A DNA stretch of 64,000 bases from Methylobacterium gregans (GTDB taxonomy: Bacteria; Pseudomonadota; Alphaproteobacteria; Rhizobiales; Beijerinckiaceae): NCBI RefSeq assembly GCF_022179245.1, contig NZ_BPQM01000113.1, positions 1 to 64,000 on the forward strand, written 5' to 3'. The translations under genes were made by a program, and so were the position numbers. The notes below the pieces were generated by a model. It made no database searches, was not told where the DNA came from, and saw only the letters and a list, made by a program, of their open reading frames with translations. Of this stretch, positions 41,911 to 50,841 are shown piece by piece (position 1 is the first letter of the stretch; each line of letters starts with the position of its first letter).

Positions 41911-43157
41911 GCCGGCAGGACGGAATCGCGGCCCGCATCCTCGACGAGGTGGCGGAGCTCTCCCGCGATACGGCCGGCGTCACCCGCGAGGCCTACGGGC
42001 CGGGCGAGGAGCGGGCCATGCAGGCGATCGAGCGGCACGCCGACGGGCTCGGCCTCGTCCACGAGCGCGACCGCTTCCAGAACCTCTGGCTGCGCCTGCC
42101 CGAGGATTCCCGCACCGCGCCGCCGGTGGTGATCGGCTCGCATCTCGACTCGGTGCCCCAGGGCGGCAATTTCGACGGGCTCGCGGGCGTGCTCGCCGGC
42201 CTCCTCGTGCTCGACCGCCTGCGCGGGCGCGCCGACAGCGCCCCGCCGCTTCGCGTCTTGGCGCTGCGCGGCGAGGAGAGCGCGTGGTACGGCAAGGCCT
42301 ATACGGGCTCGCTCGCCCTCCTCGGGCGCCTGCCGGCGGGCGCCCTGGCGCTGCGCCACCGCTCGGGGAACGGCACCCTCGGCGAGGCGATGGCGCGCTC
42401 GGGCGTCGATGTCGACGCGGTCTCCCGCGGCGAGGCCCTGCTCGCGCCGGGCGAGATCGCCGCCTATCTCGAACTCCACATCGAGCAGGGGCCCGTAATG
42501 GTGGCGCGGGGCTGGCCGTCGGCCGTCGTCACCGGCATCCGCGGCAACATTCGCCACACCCGCATCCGCTGCCTCGGCGAGGCCGGGCATTCCGGCGCGG
42601 TGCCGCGTTGGCTGCGCCGCGACGCCGTGCTGGCGGTGGCCGAGCTCCTCTCCGGCATGGACGAGCACTGGCGGGTCCTGCTCCAGATGGGCGTCGACCT
42701 CGTGATGACGGCGGGCATCTGCACCACGGCGGCCGAGTCCCACGCGGTCTCCGTCATCCCGGGCGAGGTCGCCTTCAGCTTCGAGATCCGCAGCCAGGAC
42801 CCCGAGACGCTGGAGCGCTTCTACGGTCTGTTCCAGGAATCCTGCCGGCAGATCGCGGCGGCCCGCGGCGTCACCTTCGCGTTCGACGCACCCCTGCACA
42901 CGGCGCCCGCGGCGATGGACGAGGGCTGGATCGCCCGGATCGAGGCGGCGGGCCGCGCCCGGGGAACCCCTGTCGAGCGGATCCCGAGCGGGGCCGGCCA
43001 CGACGCCGCGGTCTTTGCGGGCGCCGGCATCCCCGCCGGCATGGTCTTCGTGCGCAACGCCAACGGCTCGCACAACCCGCACGAGGCGATGGAGCGCGGC
43101 GACCTGCTCGACGGCGTGGCGCTCCTGCTGGGTGCGCTCACCGGGGAAGCCGCCTGA
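41907..43157 (+). CDS. M20-family N-carbamoyl amino acid hydrolase / allantoate-type amidohydrolase
   Basis: This is a 416-residue zinc hydrolase of the hydantoinase/carbamoylase group. The metal motifs are GSHLDSVPQGGNFDG (about 74-88), RGEESAWYG in place of the more usual EEGSRF, LELHIEQGPVM, and HNPHEAMERGD near the C-terminus. GEAGHSGAVPRWLRRDA belongs to the lid/dimer domain. Members remove carbamoyl groups (beta-ureidopropionate, N-carbamoyl amino acids) or act on allantoate, releasing ammonia and CO2. It is coupled to the phosphoribosyltransferase gene, with a polar amino-acid ABC transporter downstream. Its exact substrate is open. Confidence 0.92.
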   Translation: MSRQDGIAARILDEVAELSRDTAGVTREAYGPGEERAMQAIERHADGLGLVHERDRFQNLWLRLPEDSRTAPPVVIGSHLDSVPQGGNFDGLAGVLAGLLVLDRLRGRADSAPPLRVLALRGEESAWYGKAYTGSLALLGRLPAGALALRHRSGNGTLGEAMARSGVDVDAVSRGEALLAPGEIAAYLELHIEQGPVMVARGWPSAVVTGIRGNIRHTRIRCLGEAGHSGAVPRWLRRDAVLAVAELLSGMDEHWRVLLQMGVDLVMTAGICTTAAESHAVSVIPGEVAFSFEIRSQDPETLERFYGLFQESCRQIAAARGVTFAFDAPLHTAPAAMDEGWIARIEAAGRARGTPVERIPSGAGHDAAVFAGAGIPAGMVFVRNANGSHNPHEAMERGDLLDGVALLLGALTGEAA

Positions 43158-43302
43158 CCCCCGCCCGCGCCCCCGCCGGCTGTCGCCCCGGCGCCACAGC
43201 CTCGCCGCTGCGGCGCGCCGACCCGGCCTTCGGGCGGGCGCTGCCCATCTGTCGCACGGCCCTTGCATAGGGGCCGTGTCCTACACGAGAGAGTGATCGA
43301 CG

Positions 43303-44091
43303 ATGCGTCTGTCCAAACGCGGGCTCCTGCTCGCCCTCGCGCTGACCCCGCTGCTCGCGGGCGCCGCGGTCGCGCAGAACCAACTCGCCACCATCACCGA
43401 GACCAAGGTCGTCAAGATCGGCGTCCCGACCGATTACCCGCCCTACGGCTTCGTCGGCGTGGACCTGCAGCCGATGGGGCTCGACGTGGACGTCGCCAAC
43501 CTCATCGGCGCCAAGCTCGGCGCGAAGGTCGAGCTCGTGCCCGTGGTCAGCGCGAACCGCATCCCCTACCTGCAGACCCGCAAGATCGACCTCATCGTCT
43601 CGACGCTGGGCAAGAACGAGGAGCGGCAGAAGATCATCGACTTCAGCGTCGCCTACGCGCCCTTCTACCAGGGGATCTTCGCCCCGAAGAGTACGAGCAT
43701 CAAGAGCTTCGACGATCTCGCCGGCAAGACCGTCGCGGTGACCCGCGGCGCGATGGAGGACGAGATGCTGGCCAAGGTCGCGCCGGCGGCGACCGTGGTA
43801 CAGCGCTTCGAGGATCAGGCGGCCACCACCGCGGCCTTCGCGGCCGGCCAGACCCAGGCGATCGCCACCAGCGTCTCGAATATCGGCGTCCTGAGCCGCA
43901 AGAACCCGAATCTCGGCGCCGATTACAAGCTGCTCCTGCGCGACAGCCCCTGCTTCGTCGGGATCGCCAAGGGCGAGGACGCCCTGCGCGCCCGGGTCAA
44001 CGAGATCCTGCTCGCCGCCAAGGCCGACGGCACCCTCGAGGCGCTCGCGCAGAAATGGCTGAAGCGCGGCACGGGCGACCTGCCGCTCTGA
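43303..44091 (+). CDS. Polar amino-acid ABC transporter substrate-binding protein
   Basis: This 262-residue receptor has a Sec signal MRLSKRGLLLALALTPLLAG ending AVAQN. The mature chain has VVKIGVPTDYPPYGFVGVDL and PMGLDVDVANLIGAKLGAKV, the SBP_bac_3 signature, then KIDLIVSTLGKNEERQKIID. It lies 145 bases after the carbamoylase gene and heads the receptor-permease-permease-ATPase set. It probably binds an amino acid or N-carbamoyl amino acid that the hydrolase uses. Confidence 0.93.
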   Translation: MRLSKRGLLLALALTPLLAGAAVAQNQLATITETKVVKIGVPTDYPPYGFVGVDLQPMGLDVDVANLIGAKLGAKVELVPVVSANRIPYLQTRKIDLIVSTLGKNEERQKIIDFSVAYAPFYQGIFAPKSTSIKSFDDLAGKTVAVTRGAMEDEMLAKVAPAATVVQRFEDQAATTAAFAAGQTQAIATSVSNIGVLSRKNPNLGADYKLLLRDSPCFVGIAKGEDALRARVNEILLAAKADGTLEALAQKWLKRGTGDLPL

Positions 44092-44177
44092 GACCGCTCC
44101 GGCGGGGCGCACCGGCGCGCGCCCCGCCTCTCTCCGCCGCCTCTCTCCGCCGCCCCTCCCCGGCCAACCCGGACCCC

Positions 44178-44834
44178 ATGTCGTTCGATTTCCTGAGCAT
44201 CCTCGCCCAGTGGCCGCTCCTCCTGCGGGGCGCCGCCTGGACGATCGGCCTCACCGCGCTGGCGACCCTGTTCGGCGCGACGCTCGCCGTCGCGGGCGCC
44301 TGGGCGCGCAGCCAAGGGCCCCGGCCGCTCGGCTGGCTCGTCGGCGCCTATGTCGAGCTGATCCGCAACACGCCCTTCATCGTGCAGCTCTTCTTCATCT
44401 TCTTCGGCCTGCCGGAACTCGGCATCCGGCTCTCCCCGGGCGTCGCGTCGGTCTGCGCGATGACGATCAATCTCGGCGCCTACGCCACCGAGATCCTGCG
44501 GGCGGGCATCGAGGCGACGCCCCGGGGACAGATCGAGGCGGCCCAGAGCCTCGCCCTGTCGCGAACACAGATCTTCCTGCACGTCGTGCTGCCGCCGGCC
44601 CTCAAGACCGTCTGGCCCGCCCTGGTCAGCCAGATCGTCATCGTGATGCTGGGCTCGGCGGTCTGCAGCCAGATCTCGACCGAGGAGCTGAGCTACGCCA
44701 CCAACCTGATCCAGAGCCGGAACTTCCGCGCCTTCGAGGCCTACATCGTCGGCACGCTGGGCTATCTCGGCCTCGCGATCCTCCTGCGCCACCTCCTCAA
44801 CTGGGCGGGACCCCGCTTCCTGTTCGGGCGCTAG
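44178..44834 (+). CDS. Polar amino-acid ABC transporter permease 1
   Basis: This 218-residue HisM/GlnP-type permease contains YVELIRNTPFIVQLFFIFFG, the family signature following helix 2, and GIEATPRGQIEAAQSLALSR, the ATPase-contact loop. Five hydrophobic segments are visible. It works as a heterodimer with the permease encoded at 44931-45572. Confidence 0.92.
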   Translation: MSFDFLSILAQWPLLLRGAAWTIGLTALATLFGATLAVAGAWARSQGPRPLGWLVGAYVELIRNTPFIVQLFFIFFGLPELGIRLSPGVASVCAMTINLGAYATEILRAGIEATPRGQIEAAQSLALSRTQIFLHVVLPPALKTVWPALVSQIVIVMLGSAVCSQISTEELSYATNLIQSRNFRAFEAYIVGTLGYLGLAILLRHLLNWAGPRFLFGR

Positions 44835-44930
44835 GGCGCTCTCCGCCGCGGGGGATGCCGGTTCGGCGCGCGAGAGCGCGTCGAGGCCAGCTCCGGCGCC
44901 GGATCCTCATTCCTCCGGGATCGCTGTTCG

Positions 44931-45572
44931 ATGGTCGACTTCACCCTCTGGGACATCCTGCGCAACCTGCTCCTCGCCGCGCGCTGGACCCTGCTCCTCT
45001 CGCTCATCGCCTTCGTGGGCGGCGGTGTCGTCGGTCTCGCGCTCCTCGTCCTCCGGCTGGCGGGCCGCCCGGGCACCGGCCGGATCGTGGGCGCCTATGT
45101 GCAGCTGTTCCAGGGCACGCCGCTCCTGATGCAGCTCTTCCTGCTCTATTTCGGGCTGGCGCTCGCGGGGCTCAACACCTCGGCCTGGCTCGCGGCCGCG
45201 GTGGCGCTCACCCTCTACGCCTCGGCCTATCTCACCGAGATCTGGCGCGGCTGCGTCGCGGCGATCCCCCGGGGCCAGTGGGAGGCCTCGGCGAGCCTCG
45301 CGCTGAGCTTCGGCCAGCAGCTCCGCCACGTCATCCTGCCCCAGGCCCTGCGCATCGCGGTCGCGCCGACCGTGGGCTTCCTGGTGCAGGTCGTCAAAGC
45401 CACCGCGCTGGCCTCGGTGATCGGCTTCGTCGAGCTGACGAAGGCCGGCGGCCTGATCGCCAATGTCAGCTACGAGCCCCTGCTGACCTACGGCTGCGTG
45501 GCGCTCCTCTACTTCGCGATCTGCTTCCCCATCAGCCAGCTCGCCCGCCTGCTCGAAAGGACCCTGCGATGA
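44931..45572 (+). CDS. Polar amino-acid ABC transporter permease 2
   Basis: This 213-residue permease of the same family contains AYVQLFQGTPLLMQLFLLYF and AAIPRGQWEASASLALSFGQ, the contact loop. VVKATALASVIGFVELTKAG is typical of the second permease of glutamate/histidine-type systems. It overlaps the ATPase gene by four bases (ATGA). Confidence 0.92.
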   Translation: MVDFTLWDILRNLLLAARWTLLLSLIAFVGGGVVGLALLVLRLAGRPGTGRIVGAYVQLFQGTPLLMQLFLLYFGLALAGLNTSAWLAAAVALTLYASAYLTEIWRGCVAAIPRGQWEASASLALSFGQQLRHVILPQALRIAVAPTVGFLVQVVKATALASVIGFVELTKAGGLIANVSYEPLLTYGCVALLYFAICFPISQLARLLERTLR

Positions 45573-46396
45573 GCGCCACCCTCCAGGCCGCGCCGGCCCC
45601 GACGGCCGGGCCCGTGCCCCGCGGCGATGCCGGGGCCCACACCCAGGTCGGCGCCCCGATCCTGCGCATCACGGCCCTGCGCAAGTCCTACGGCGCGCAC
45701 GAGGTTCTGAAGGGTATCGACCTCGACGTCGCCCGCGGCGAGGTCGTCGCGATCATCGGCAAGAGCGGCTCGGGCAAGAGCACGCTCCTGCGCTGCATCA
45801 ACGGCCTGGAAGTCTTCCAGCAGGGTTCGCTGATCGTCGACGGGCGCCATCTCCTCCACGACAACCCGAAGGCCATGCGCGAGCTGCGCCAGGGCGTCGG
45901 CATGATCTTCCAGAGCTTCAACCTCTTTCCCCACCTCACGGTCGGCCAGAACGTGATGCTCGCCCCCCATCTGGTGAAGCGGCGCGGGCGGGCGCAGAAC
46001 GCGGAGCGGGCGCGCGCGCTCCTGGCGCGGGTGGGCCTCTCGGAGAAGTTCGACGCGATGCCCGACAAGCTCTCGGGCGGTCAGCAGCAGCGCGTCGCCA
46101 TCGCGCGGGCGCTGGCGATGGATCCCGCCATCATGCTGTGCGACGAGATCACCAGCGCGCTCGACCCCGAGCTCGTCGGCGAGGTGCTGCGCGTGGTGGA
46201 ATCCCTCGCGGACGAGGGCATGACCCTGCTGATGGTCACCCACGAGATGAGCTTCGCCCGCAAGGTGGCCGACCGGGTCATCTTCATGCACCAGGGCCTC
46301 GTCCACGAGATGGGCCCGCCCGAGACGATCTTCGGCGCCCCGCAGACCCCGGAGCTGCGCCAGTTCCTCGGCCTGATGGAGGGTTCGGCCGCCTGA
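45569..46396 (+). CDS. Polar amino-acid ABC transporter ATPase
   Basis: This 275-residue GlnQ/HisP-type ATPase has Walker A GKSGSGKSTLLRCINGLE, Q-loop IFQSFNLFPHLT, signature LSGGQQQRVAIA and Walker B IMLCDEITSALDPE. An extra 28-residue Ala/Pro-rich leader precedes the domain. The ATG at 45569 is fixed by overlap with the permease stop. It closes the plus-strand operon starting at 41212. Confidence 0.94.
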   Translation: MSATLQAAPAPTAGPVPRGDAGAHTQVGAPILRITALRKSYGAHEVLKGIDLDVARGEVVAIIGKSGSGKSTLLRCINGLEVFQQGSLIVDGRHLLHDNPKAMRELRQGVGMIFQSFNLFPHLTVGQNVMLAPHLVKRRGRAQNAERARALLARVGLSEKFDAMPDKLSGGQQQRVAIARALAMDPAIMLCDEITSALDPELVGEVLRVVESLADEGMTLLMVTHEMSFARKVADRVIFMHQGLVHEMGPPETIFGAPQTPELRQFLGLMEGSAA

Positions 46397-46447
46397 CGGC
46401 ACGTCCGGCCGATCGCCCCGGATCCCGAGACCGCCCCTCCCCCGCCC

Positions 46448-46468
46448 GGGCCGCGGGGTGCGCGGCCC
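46448..46468. terminator. GC hairpin between convergent genes
   Basis: GGGCCGCG (46448-46455) and CGCGGCCC (46461-46468) pair around a 5-base loop in the 95-base gap between the rightward ATPase gene and leftward amiE. It could act as a bidirectional terminator. No U-run is seen. Confidence 0.4.
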
Positions 46469-46491
46469 ACGGCCCCGCGAGCGCGGCTCCG

Positions 46492-47541
46492 TCAGGGATC
46501 GGGTGGGCCTTCGCCCTGGCCGACGAAGGGGATGCCCGCGACCGGGCATTCCGCGGTGCCCACGCTCTGGCGGGTGATGGCGCGGACGGCGTCGCGGGTG
46601 GCGTCCGGGTCCTCGATCCAGCGGCGATAGAAGTCGTAGGGGCATTCCGACAGGCCGTGCCGGTTCTCCTTGGAGTTGATCATGCCCGTGTAGCCGCGGT
46701 GCAGGAGCTTGAAGAGGTGGTTCTCGGACTGGCCGTGGGCCCGGAAGTCGCGGATCAGGAACTTCGACAGGGCCGCGTACTGGATGCCCATCTCCTCCTC
46801 GCCGCATTCGCCGAGCGTGCGTCCGTCGAAACCGATCAGCGCCGAGTGGCCGAAATAGGTGTAGACGCCGTCGAAGCCGGCGGCGTTGGCCACCGCCACG
46901 TAGGTGTTGTTGGCGAAGGCCATCGCCTTCGAGATGACGATCTGCTGCTCCTTGGCCGGATACATGTAGCCCTGGCAGCGGACGATCAGCTCGGCCCCCC
47001 GCATGGCGCAGTCGCGCCAGATCTCCGGGTAGTTGCCGTCGTCGCAGATGATCAGGCTGACCTTCAGTCCTTTCGGACCGTCCGAGACGTAGGTCCGATC
47101 GCCCGGATACCAGCCCTCGATCGGCGTCCAGGGCATGATCTTGCGGTACTTCTGCACGATCTCGCCCTGGTCGTTCATCAGGATCAGGGTGTTGTAGGGC
47201 GCCTTGCGGGGATGTTCCTCGTGGCGCTCGCCGGTCAGCGAGAACACGCCCCAGACCTTGGCCTCCCGGCAGGCCGCGGCGAAGATCTCGGTTTCGGCAC
47301 CCGGGATGGCCGAGGCGGTCTCGTACATCTCCGCGGCGTCGTACATGATGCCGTGCGTCGAGTATTCGGGGAAGATCACGAGGTCGAGCCCGGGCAGGCC
47401 CGACTTCATGCCGACGATCATCCGGCCGATCGCCCGGGCGTTCTCCAGGACCTCGGCCCGGCTGTGCAGGCGGGGCATCTTGTAGTTCACGACGGCGACG
47501 CCGACGCTGTCCTGGCTGGACGAGATGTCTCCGTGCATCAT
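46492..47541 (-). CDS. amiE: Aliphatic amidase AmiE
   Basis: This is a 349-residue nitrilase-superfamily amidase. With the start at ATG 47541 ([21 protein letters not shown] upstream) the catalytic residues fall at the canonical AmiE positions: E59 (IFPEYSTHG), K134 (YRKIMPW) and C166 ([11 protein letters not shown]). The chain follows AmiE closely to its end. It hydrolyses short aliphatic amides (acetamide, propionamide) to acid and ammonia in the cytosol. It is the last gene of the urt-fmd operon, 79 bases after the zinc-ribbon gene, and complements the formamidase FmdA. Confidence 0.95.
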   Translation of the reverse strand: MMHGDISSSQDSVGVAVVNYKMPRLHSRAEVLENARAIGRMIVGMKSGLPGLDLVIFPEYSTHGIMYDAAEMYETASAIPGAETEIFAAACREAKVWGVFSLTGERHEEHPRKAPYNTLILMNDQGEIVQKYRKIMPWTPIEGWYPGDRTYVSDGPKGLKVSLIICDDGNYPEIWRDCAMRGAELIVRCQGYMYPAKEQQIVISKAMAFANNTYVAVANAAGFDGVYTYFGHSALIGFDGRTLGECGEEEMGIQYAALSKFLIRDFRAHGQSENHLFKLLHRGYTGMINSKENRHGLSECPYDFYRRWIEDPDATRDAVRAITRQSVGTAECPVAGIPFVGQGEGPPDP

Positions 47542-47620
47542 GGTGTCGCTCCTCCGCATCTGCTGGCCGCACGCCCCTCCCCCTCCCGCTTCGCGGCGGC
47601 ACGGAAGGGGGGAGGCGGCG

Positions 47621-47938
47621 TCAGTGGCTGATCATCCAGGGCCGCGCGTTCGGGAAGCTCTTGGCGGGCAAGCTCTGGGACGCCGCCTTCCGCGGCGCGC
47701 AGCAGCCGCAGCCCGCCCCGTGGCTCCCCGAGCGCCGCGGCGCGTGGCGGCTGCGCTCGTTGGTGGCGTGGGCGGCCCTCTGTGCCGGATCGAGCCCCGA
47801 GAGGCGCGGCGCGGTGAGGAAGGCCCGGCGACAGGCCGCCCCGCAATCGGGGCAGTCGTGCGGGTGCTGGAACTCGGCCATCGGCCGCATCACCGTGAAC
47901 GGGCCGCAGGCCTCGCAGGCGTAGTCGTAGACCGGCAT
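47621..47938 (-). CDS. fmdB: FmdB-type zinc-ribbon protein
   Basis: This 105-residue protein begins [20 protein letters not shown], the FmdB-family opening with the first CxxC, followed by [10 protein letters not shown] as the second zinc knuckle. An Arg/Ser-rich tail ends in GCGCC and further basic residues. In Methylophilus, FmdB is described as a regulator of the formamidase operon. It starts two bases after fmdA, so it is co-translated. Zinc binding is inferred from the cysteine spacing. Confidence 0.92.
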   Translation of the reverse strand: MPVYDYACEACGPFTVMRPMAEFQHPHDCPDCGAACRRAFLTAPRLSGLDPAQRAAHATNERSRHAPRRSGSHGAGCGCCAPRKAASQSLPAKSFPNARPWMISH

Positions 47939-47940
47939 GA

Positions 47941-49170
47941 TCAGAGATCCGGCGAGAGCGGCATCTGGATCGAGCCGTCGAGGAACTTCGTCGGCCCGGC
48001 GGCGCTCGGATTGATGTCGAACTCGAAGATCTTCGTCGGAATCCAGAGCGTCGCGCAGGCGTTCGGGATGTCGACCACGCCCGAGATGTGGCCCTGGACC
48101 GGCGCGGTGCCGAGGATCGAGTAGGCCTGCGCGCCGGAATAGCCGAACTTCTTCAGGTACTCGATCGCGTTGAGGCAGGCCTGCCGGTAGGCGACGTGGA
48201 CGTCGAGGTAGTGCTGTTTGCCCCACTCGTCGACCGAGATGCCCTCGAAGATCAGGTAGTCGTCGTATTGCGGCGTGATCGGCGACGGCTTGAAGATCGG
48301 GTTCTTGATCCCGTACTTGGCCATGCCGTCCTTGATCAGGTCGACCTTGAGATGGACCCAGCCCGCCATCTCGATGGCGCCGCAGAAGGTGATCTCGCCG
48401 TCGCCCTGGCTGAAATGGAGGTCGCCCATCGAGAGGCCGGCGCCCGGCACGTAGACCGGGAAGTAGATCTTCGAGCCCCGCGACAGGTCCTTGATGTCGC
48501 AATTGCCGCCGTGCTCGCGCGGCGGCACGGTGCGGGCGCCCTCGCCGGCGGCCTTGTCCCGCGCCTCGCCCTTGAGGCGGCCCATATGGGCGGTCGGCCC
48601 GAACGGCACGGTGCCGAGCGCCGGCACCCGCTCCGGATCGGTATTGACGAAGGCGATCTCGCGCTCGTTCCAGGTCGAGAGCAGCTTCGGGTCGGGCAGG
48701 CAGCCGATCAGGCCGGGATGGATCAGGCCGGGGAAGCGCACGCCCGGGATGTGGCGGGACTTGGTGAACATCCCCTCGAAGTCCCAGATCGACTTCTGCG
48801 CCTGCGGGAAGTGCTCGGTGAGGAAGCCGCCGCCGTTCTTCTTCGAGAAGAAGCCGTTGAAGCCCCACTGGCTCTCGGGCTTGGCGCCGATGTCGAGCAG
48901 GTCGACCACCAGGAGGTCGCCGGGCTCTGCGCCCTCGACGCCGATCGGACCCGAGAGGAAGTGCACGATCGAGAGGTCGATGTCGCGCACGTCGTCGGCG
49001 GAATCGTTGTTCTTGATGAAGCCGCCGGTCCAGTCGTAGGTCTCGACGATGAAGTCGGCCCCCGGCTTTACATAGGCGACCATCGGGATGTCCGGGTGCC
49101 AGCGGTTGTGCACCATGTCGTTGTCGTAGGCCGACTGGCTCAGATCGACCTTGATCAGCGTCTCGGGCAT
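47941..49170 (-). CDS. fmdA: Formamidase / acetamidase FmdA
   Basis: This is a 409-residue protein of the acetamidase/formamidase family (PF03069), the expected length. It begins MPETLIKVDLSQSAYDND and contains HNRWHPDIPMVAYVKPGAD, LDIGAKPESQWGFNGFF, the REHGGNCDIKDLSRGSKIYF core and SMGDLHFSQGDGEITFCGAI, all typical of FmdA. It hydrolyses formamide (and short amides) to ammonia and formate. A methylotroph could use both products. It lies between urtE and fmdB in the operon. Confidence 0.95.
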   Translation of the reverse strand: MPETLIKVDLSQSAYDNDMVHNRWHPDIPMVAYVKPGADFIVETYDWTGGFIKNNDSADDVRDIDLSIVHFLSGPIGVEGAEPGDLLVVDLLDIGAKPESQWGFNGFFSKKNGGGFLTEHFPQAQKSIWDFEGMFTKSRHIPGVRFPGLIHPGLIGCLPDPKLLSTWNEREIAFVNTDPERVPALGTVPFGPTAHMGRLKGEARDKAAGEGARTVPPREHGGNCDIKDLSRGSKIYFPVYVPGAGLSMGDLHFSQGDGEITFCGAIEMAGWVHLKVDLIKDGMAKYGIKNPIFKPSPITPQYDDYLIFEGISVDEWGKQHYLDVHVAYRQACLNAIEYLKKFGYSGAQAYSILGTAPVQGHISGVVDIPNACATLWIPTKIFEFDINPSAAGPTKFLDGSIQMPLSPDL

Positions 49171-49193
49171 GTTCTTTCGTCTCCAGCTCCCTG

Positions 49194-49245
49194 TCCGCCG
49201 GGGGCGGACGCCTTCCGCTATCCGCCGGGGGCGGACGCCTTCCGC
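49194..49245. repeat. Two 25-bp direct repeats between urtE and fmdA
   Basis: Identical 25-base units at 49194-49218 and 49221-49245 are separated by two bases. Each contains a small palindrome TCCGCC-GGG-GGCGGA, so the transcript would form two hairpins in tandem about 24-76 bases upstream of fmdA. They could tune mRNA stability or act as binding sites. Confidence 0.7.
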
Positions 49246-49287
49246 GCGGGGCGCGCGCGAACTTCGCCGTCGGCCGTCCGGGCCCTC

Positions 49288-50034
49288 TCAGACCGAGAGG
49301 AAGCGGGCGACCTGCGCCTCGTCGATGTCGGCGCGCAGGCTCTCGTGGACGATCGCGCCGTTCTCGATGACGAGCACCCGGTCGGCCACGTCCATCGCGA
49401 AGCTCAGCACCTGCTCGGAGACGACGATGGAGAGCCCGCGCGCGTCGCGGATCGCCTTCAGGGTGCGGCCCATCTCGCGGATGATCGAGGGTTGGATACC
49501 CTCCGTCGGCTCGTCGAGGAGGAGCACCTTCGGCCGGCTCGCGAGCGCCCGCGCGATGGCGAGCTGCTGCTGCTGGCCGCCCGAGAGGTTGCCTCCGCGC
49601 CGGTCCTTCATCTCGAGGAGCACCGGGAACATCGCGTAGAGGTCTTCGGGCACCCGCCGCGCGCCCGTGACGGTCAGCCCCGTCTCGATGTTCTCCTGCA
49701 CCGTCATGGTGGAGAAGATCATCCGCCCCTGCGGCACGTAGGCGAGGCCGCGGGCGACGCGGGCGTGGCTCTTCAGCCCGGTGACGTCGTGGCCGTCGAT
49801 CGCGATCGTGCCGGAGGTCGCGGGCAGGATCCCCATCAGGGTCTTCATGAGCGTGGACTTGCCCATGCCGTTGCGGCCCATCACCGCGACGATCTCGCCG
49901 GGCGCCACCGCGATGTCGAGGCCGTGCAGGACCTCGCTCTGCCCGTAGGCCGCGTGGAGGCCGCGGATCGCCAGCATGGCGGGGGCGGCCGGCGTCACGT
50001 CCGGAGGCGGCGGCGCGGGGACGGTCTGCAGCAT
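49288..50034 (-). CDS. urtE: Urea/short-chain amide ABC transporter ATPase UrtE
   Basis: This is a 248-residue LivF-class ATPase with Walker A GRNGMGKSTLMKTLMG, whose Met is UrtE-typical, PQGRMIFSTMTVQENIETGL, signature LSGGQQQQLAIARAL and Walker B VLLLDEPTEGIQPSII. A Pro-rich leader of about 20 residues precedes the domain. It follows urtD by 11 bases. The context with fmdA and amiE points to short-chain amides as well as urea. Confidence 0.94.
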   Translation of the reverse strand: MLQTVPAPPPPDVTPAAPAMLAIRGLHAAYGQSEVLHGLDIAVAPGEIVAVMGRNGMGKSTLMKTLMGILPATSGTIAIDGHDVTGLKSHARVARGLAYVPQGRMIFSTMTVQENIETGLTVTGARRVPEDLYAMFPVLLEMKDRRGGNLSGGQQQQLAIARALASRPKVLLLDEPTEGIQPSIIREMGRTLKAIRDARGLSIVVSEQVLSFAMDVADRVLVIENGAIVHESLRADIDEAQVARFLSV

Positions 50035-50045
50035 CTGCGGCTCCT

Positions 50046-50831
50046 CTAATGGCCGAGATAGACTTCGATCACCTTGGGGTCGTTCTTGACGCGCTCCATC
50101 GAGCCCTCGGAGAGGACCCGGCCCTGGTGCAGCACGGTGACCCGGTGGGCGATGTCCTCGACGAACTTCATGTCGTGCTCGATCACCAGCACCGAGCGGC
50201 CCCGGATGATCTGGTTGAGGAGCTCGGCGGTCTTCACCCGCTCGCCGACGCTCATCCCGGCCACCGGCTCGTCGAGCATCAGGAGTTCCGGGTCCTGGAT
50301 CAGCAGCATGCCGATCTCCAGCCACTGCTTCTGGCCGTGGCTCAGGAACTCGGCCCGCTCCGCGAGGTGGTCCTTGAGGAAGATCGTCTCGGCGATCTCG
50401 TGGATGCGCTCGCGCACCGCGGCGTCCCGCCGGAAGGTCAGCGCGCCCAGCACCGAGCGCCCGCGCGGATAGGAGATCTCCAGGTTCTCGAACACGGTGA
50501 GGTCGTCGTAGATCGACGGCGTCTGGAACTTGCGGCCCACGCCCGCCTGGACGATCGCGCTCTCGGAGAGCCGCGTCAGCTCCTGGCCCTTGTACCGGAT
50601 CGAGCCGGAACTCGCCCGTGTGCGCCCGCAGATCAGGTCGAGTACCGTGGTCTTGCCGGCCCCGTTCGGGCCGATGATCACCCGGATCTCGTCCGGATCG
50701 ACGTAGAACGAGACGTCGTTGACCGCCTTGAACCCGTCGAAGGAGACGGTGAGCGCCTCGACCGCCAGGAGGTAGTCGGGCGCGGCCGAGGCGGCGCCGA
50801 TAACGGGGGAGGCGAGGAGCGCGGCGTTCAT
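50046..50831 (-). CDS. urtD: Urea/short-chain amide ABC transporter ATPase UrtD
   Basis: This is a 261-residue LivG-class ATPase with Walker A GPNGAGKTTVLDLICG, GRKFQTPSIYDDLTVFENLE typical of UrtD, signature LSHGQKQWLEIGMLL and Walker B LLMLDEPVAGMS. It lies 10 bases after urtC and pairs with UrtE. Confidence 0.95.
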   Translation of the reverse strand: MNAALLASPVIGAASAAPDYLLAVEALTVSFDGFKAVNDVSFYVDPDEIRVIIGPNGAGKTTVLDLICGRTRASSGSIRYKGQELTRLSESAIVQAGVGRKFQTPSIYDDLTVFENLEISYPRGRSVLGALTFRRDAAVRERIHEIAETIFLKDHLAERAEFLSHGQKQWLEIGMLLIQDPELLMLDEPVAGMSVGERVKTAELLNQIIRGRSVLVIEHDMKFVEDIAHRVTVLHQGRVLSEGSMERVKNDPKVIEVYLGH

Positions 50832-50841
50832 CGGGGAATCC

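Noticed and set aside
49194-49245. Possible CRISPR-like array
   Set aside because: Only two units with a two-base gap; there are no spacers and no cas genes.
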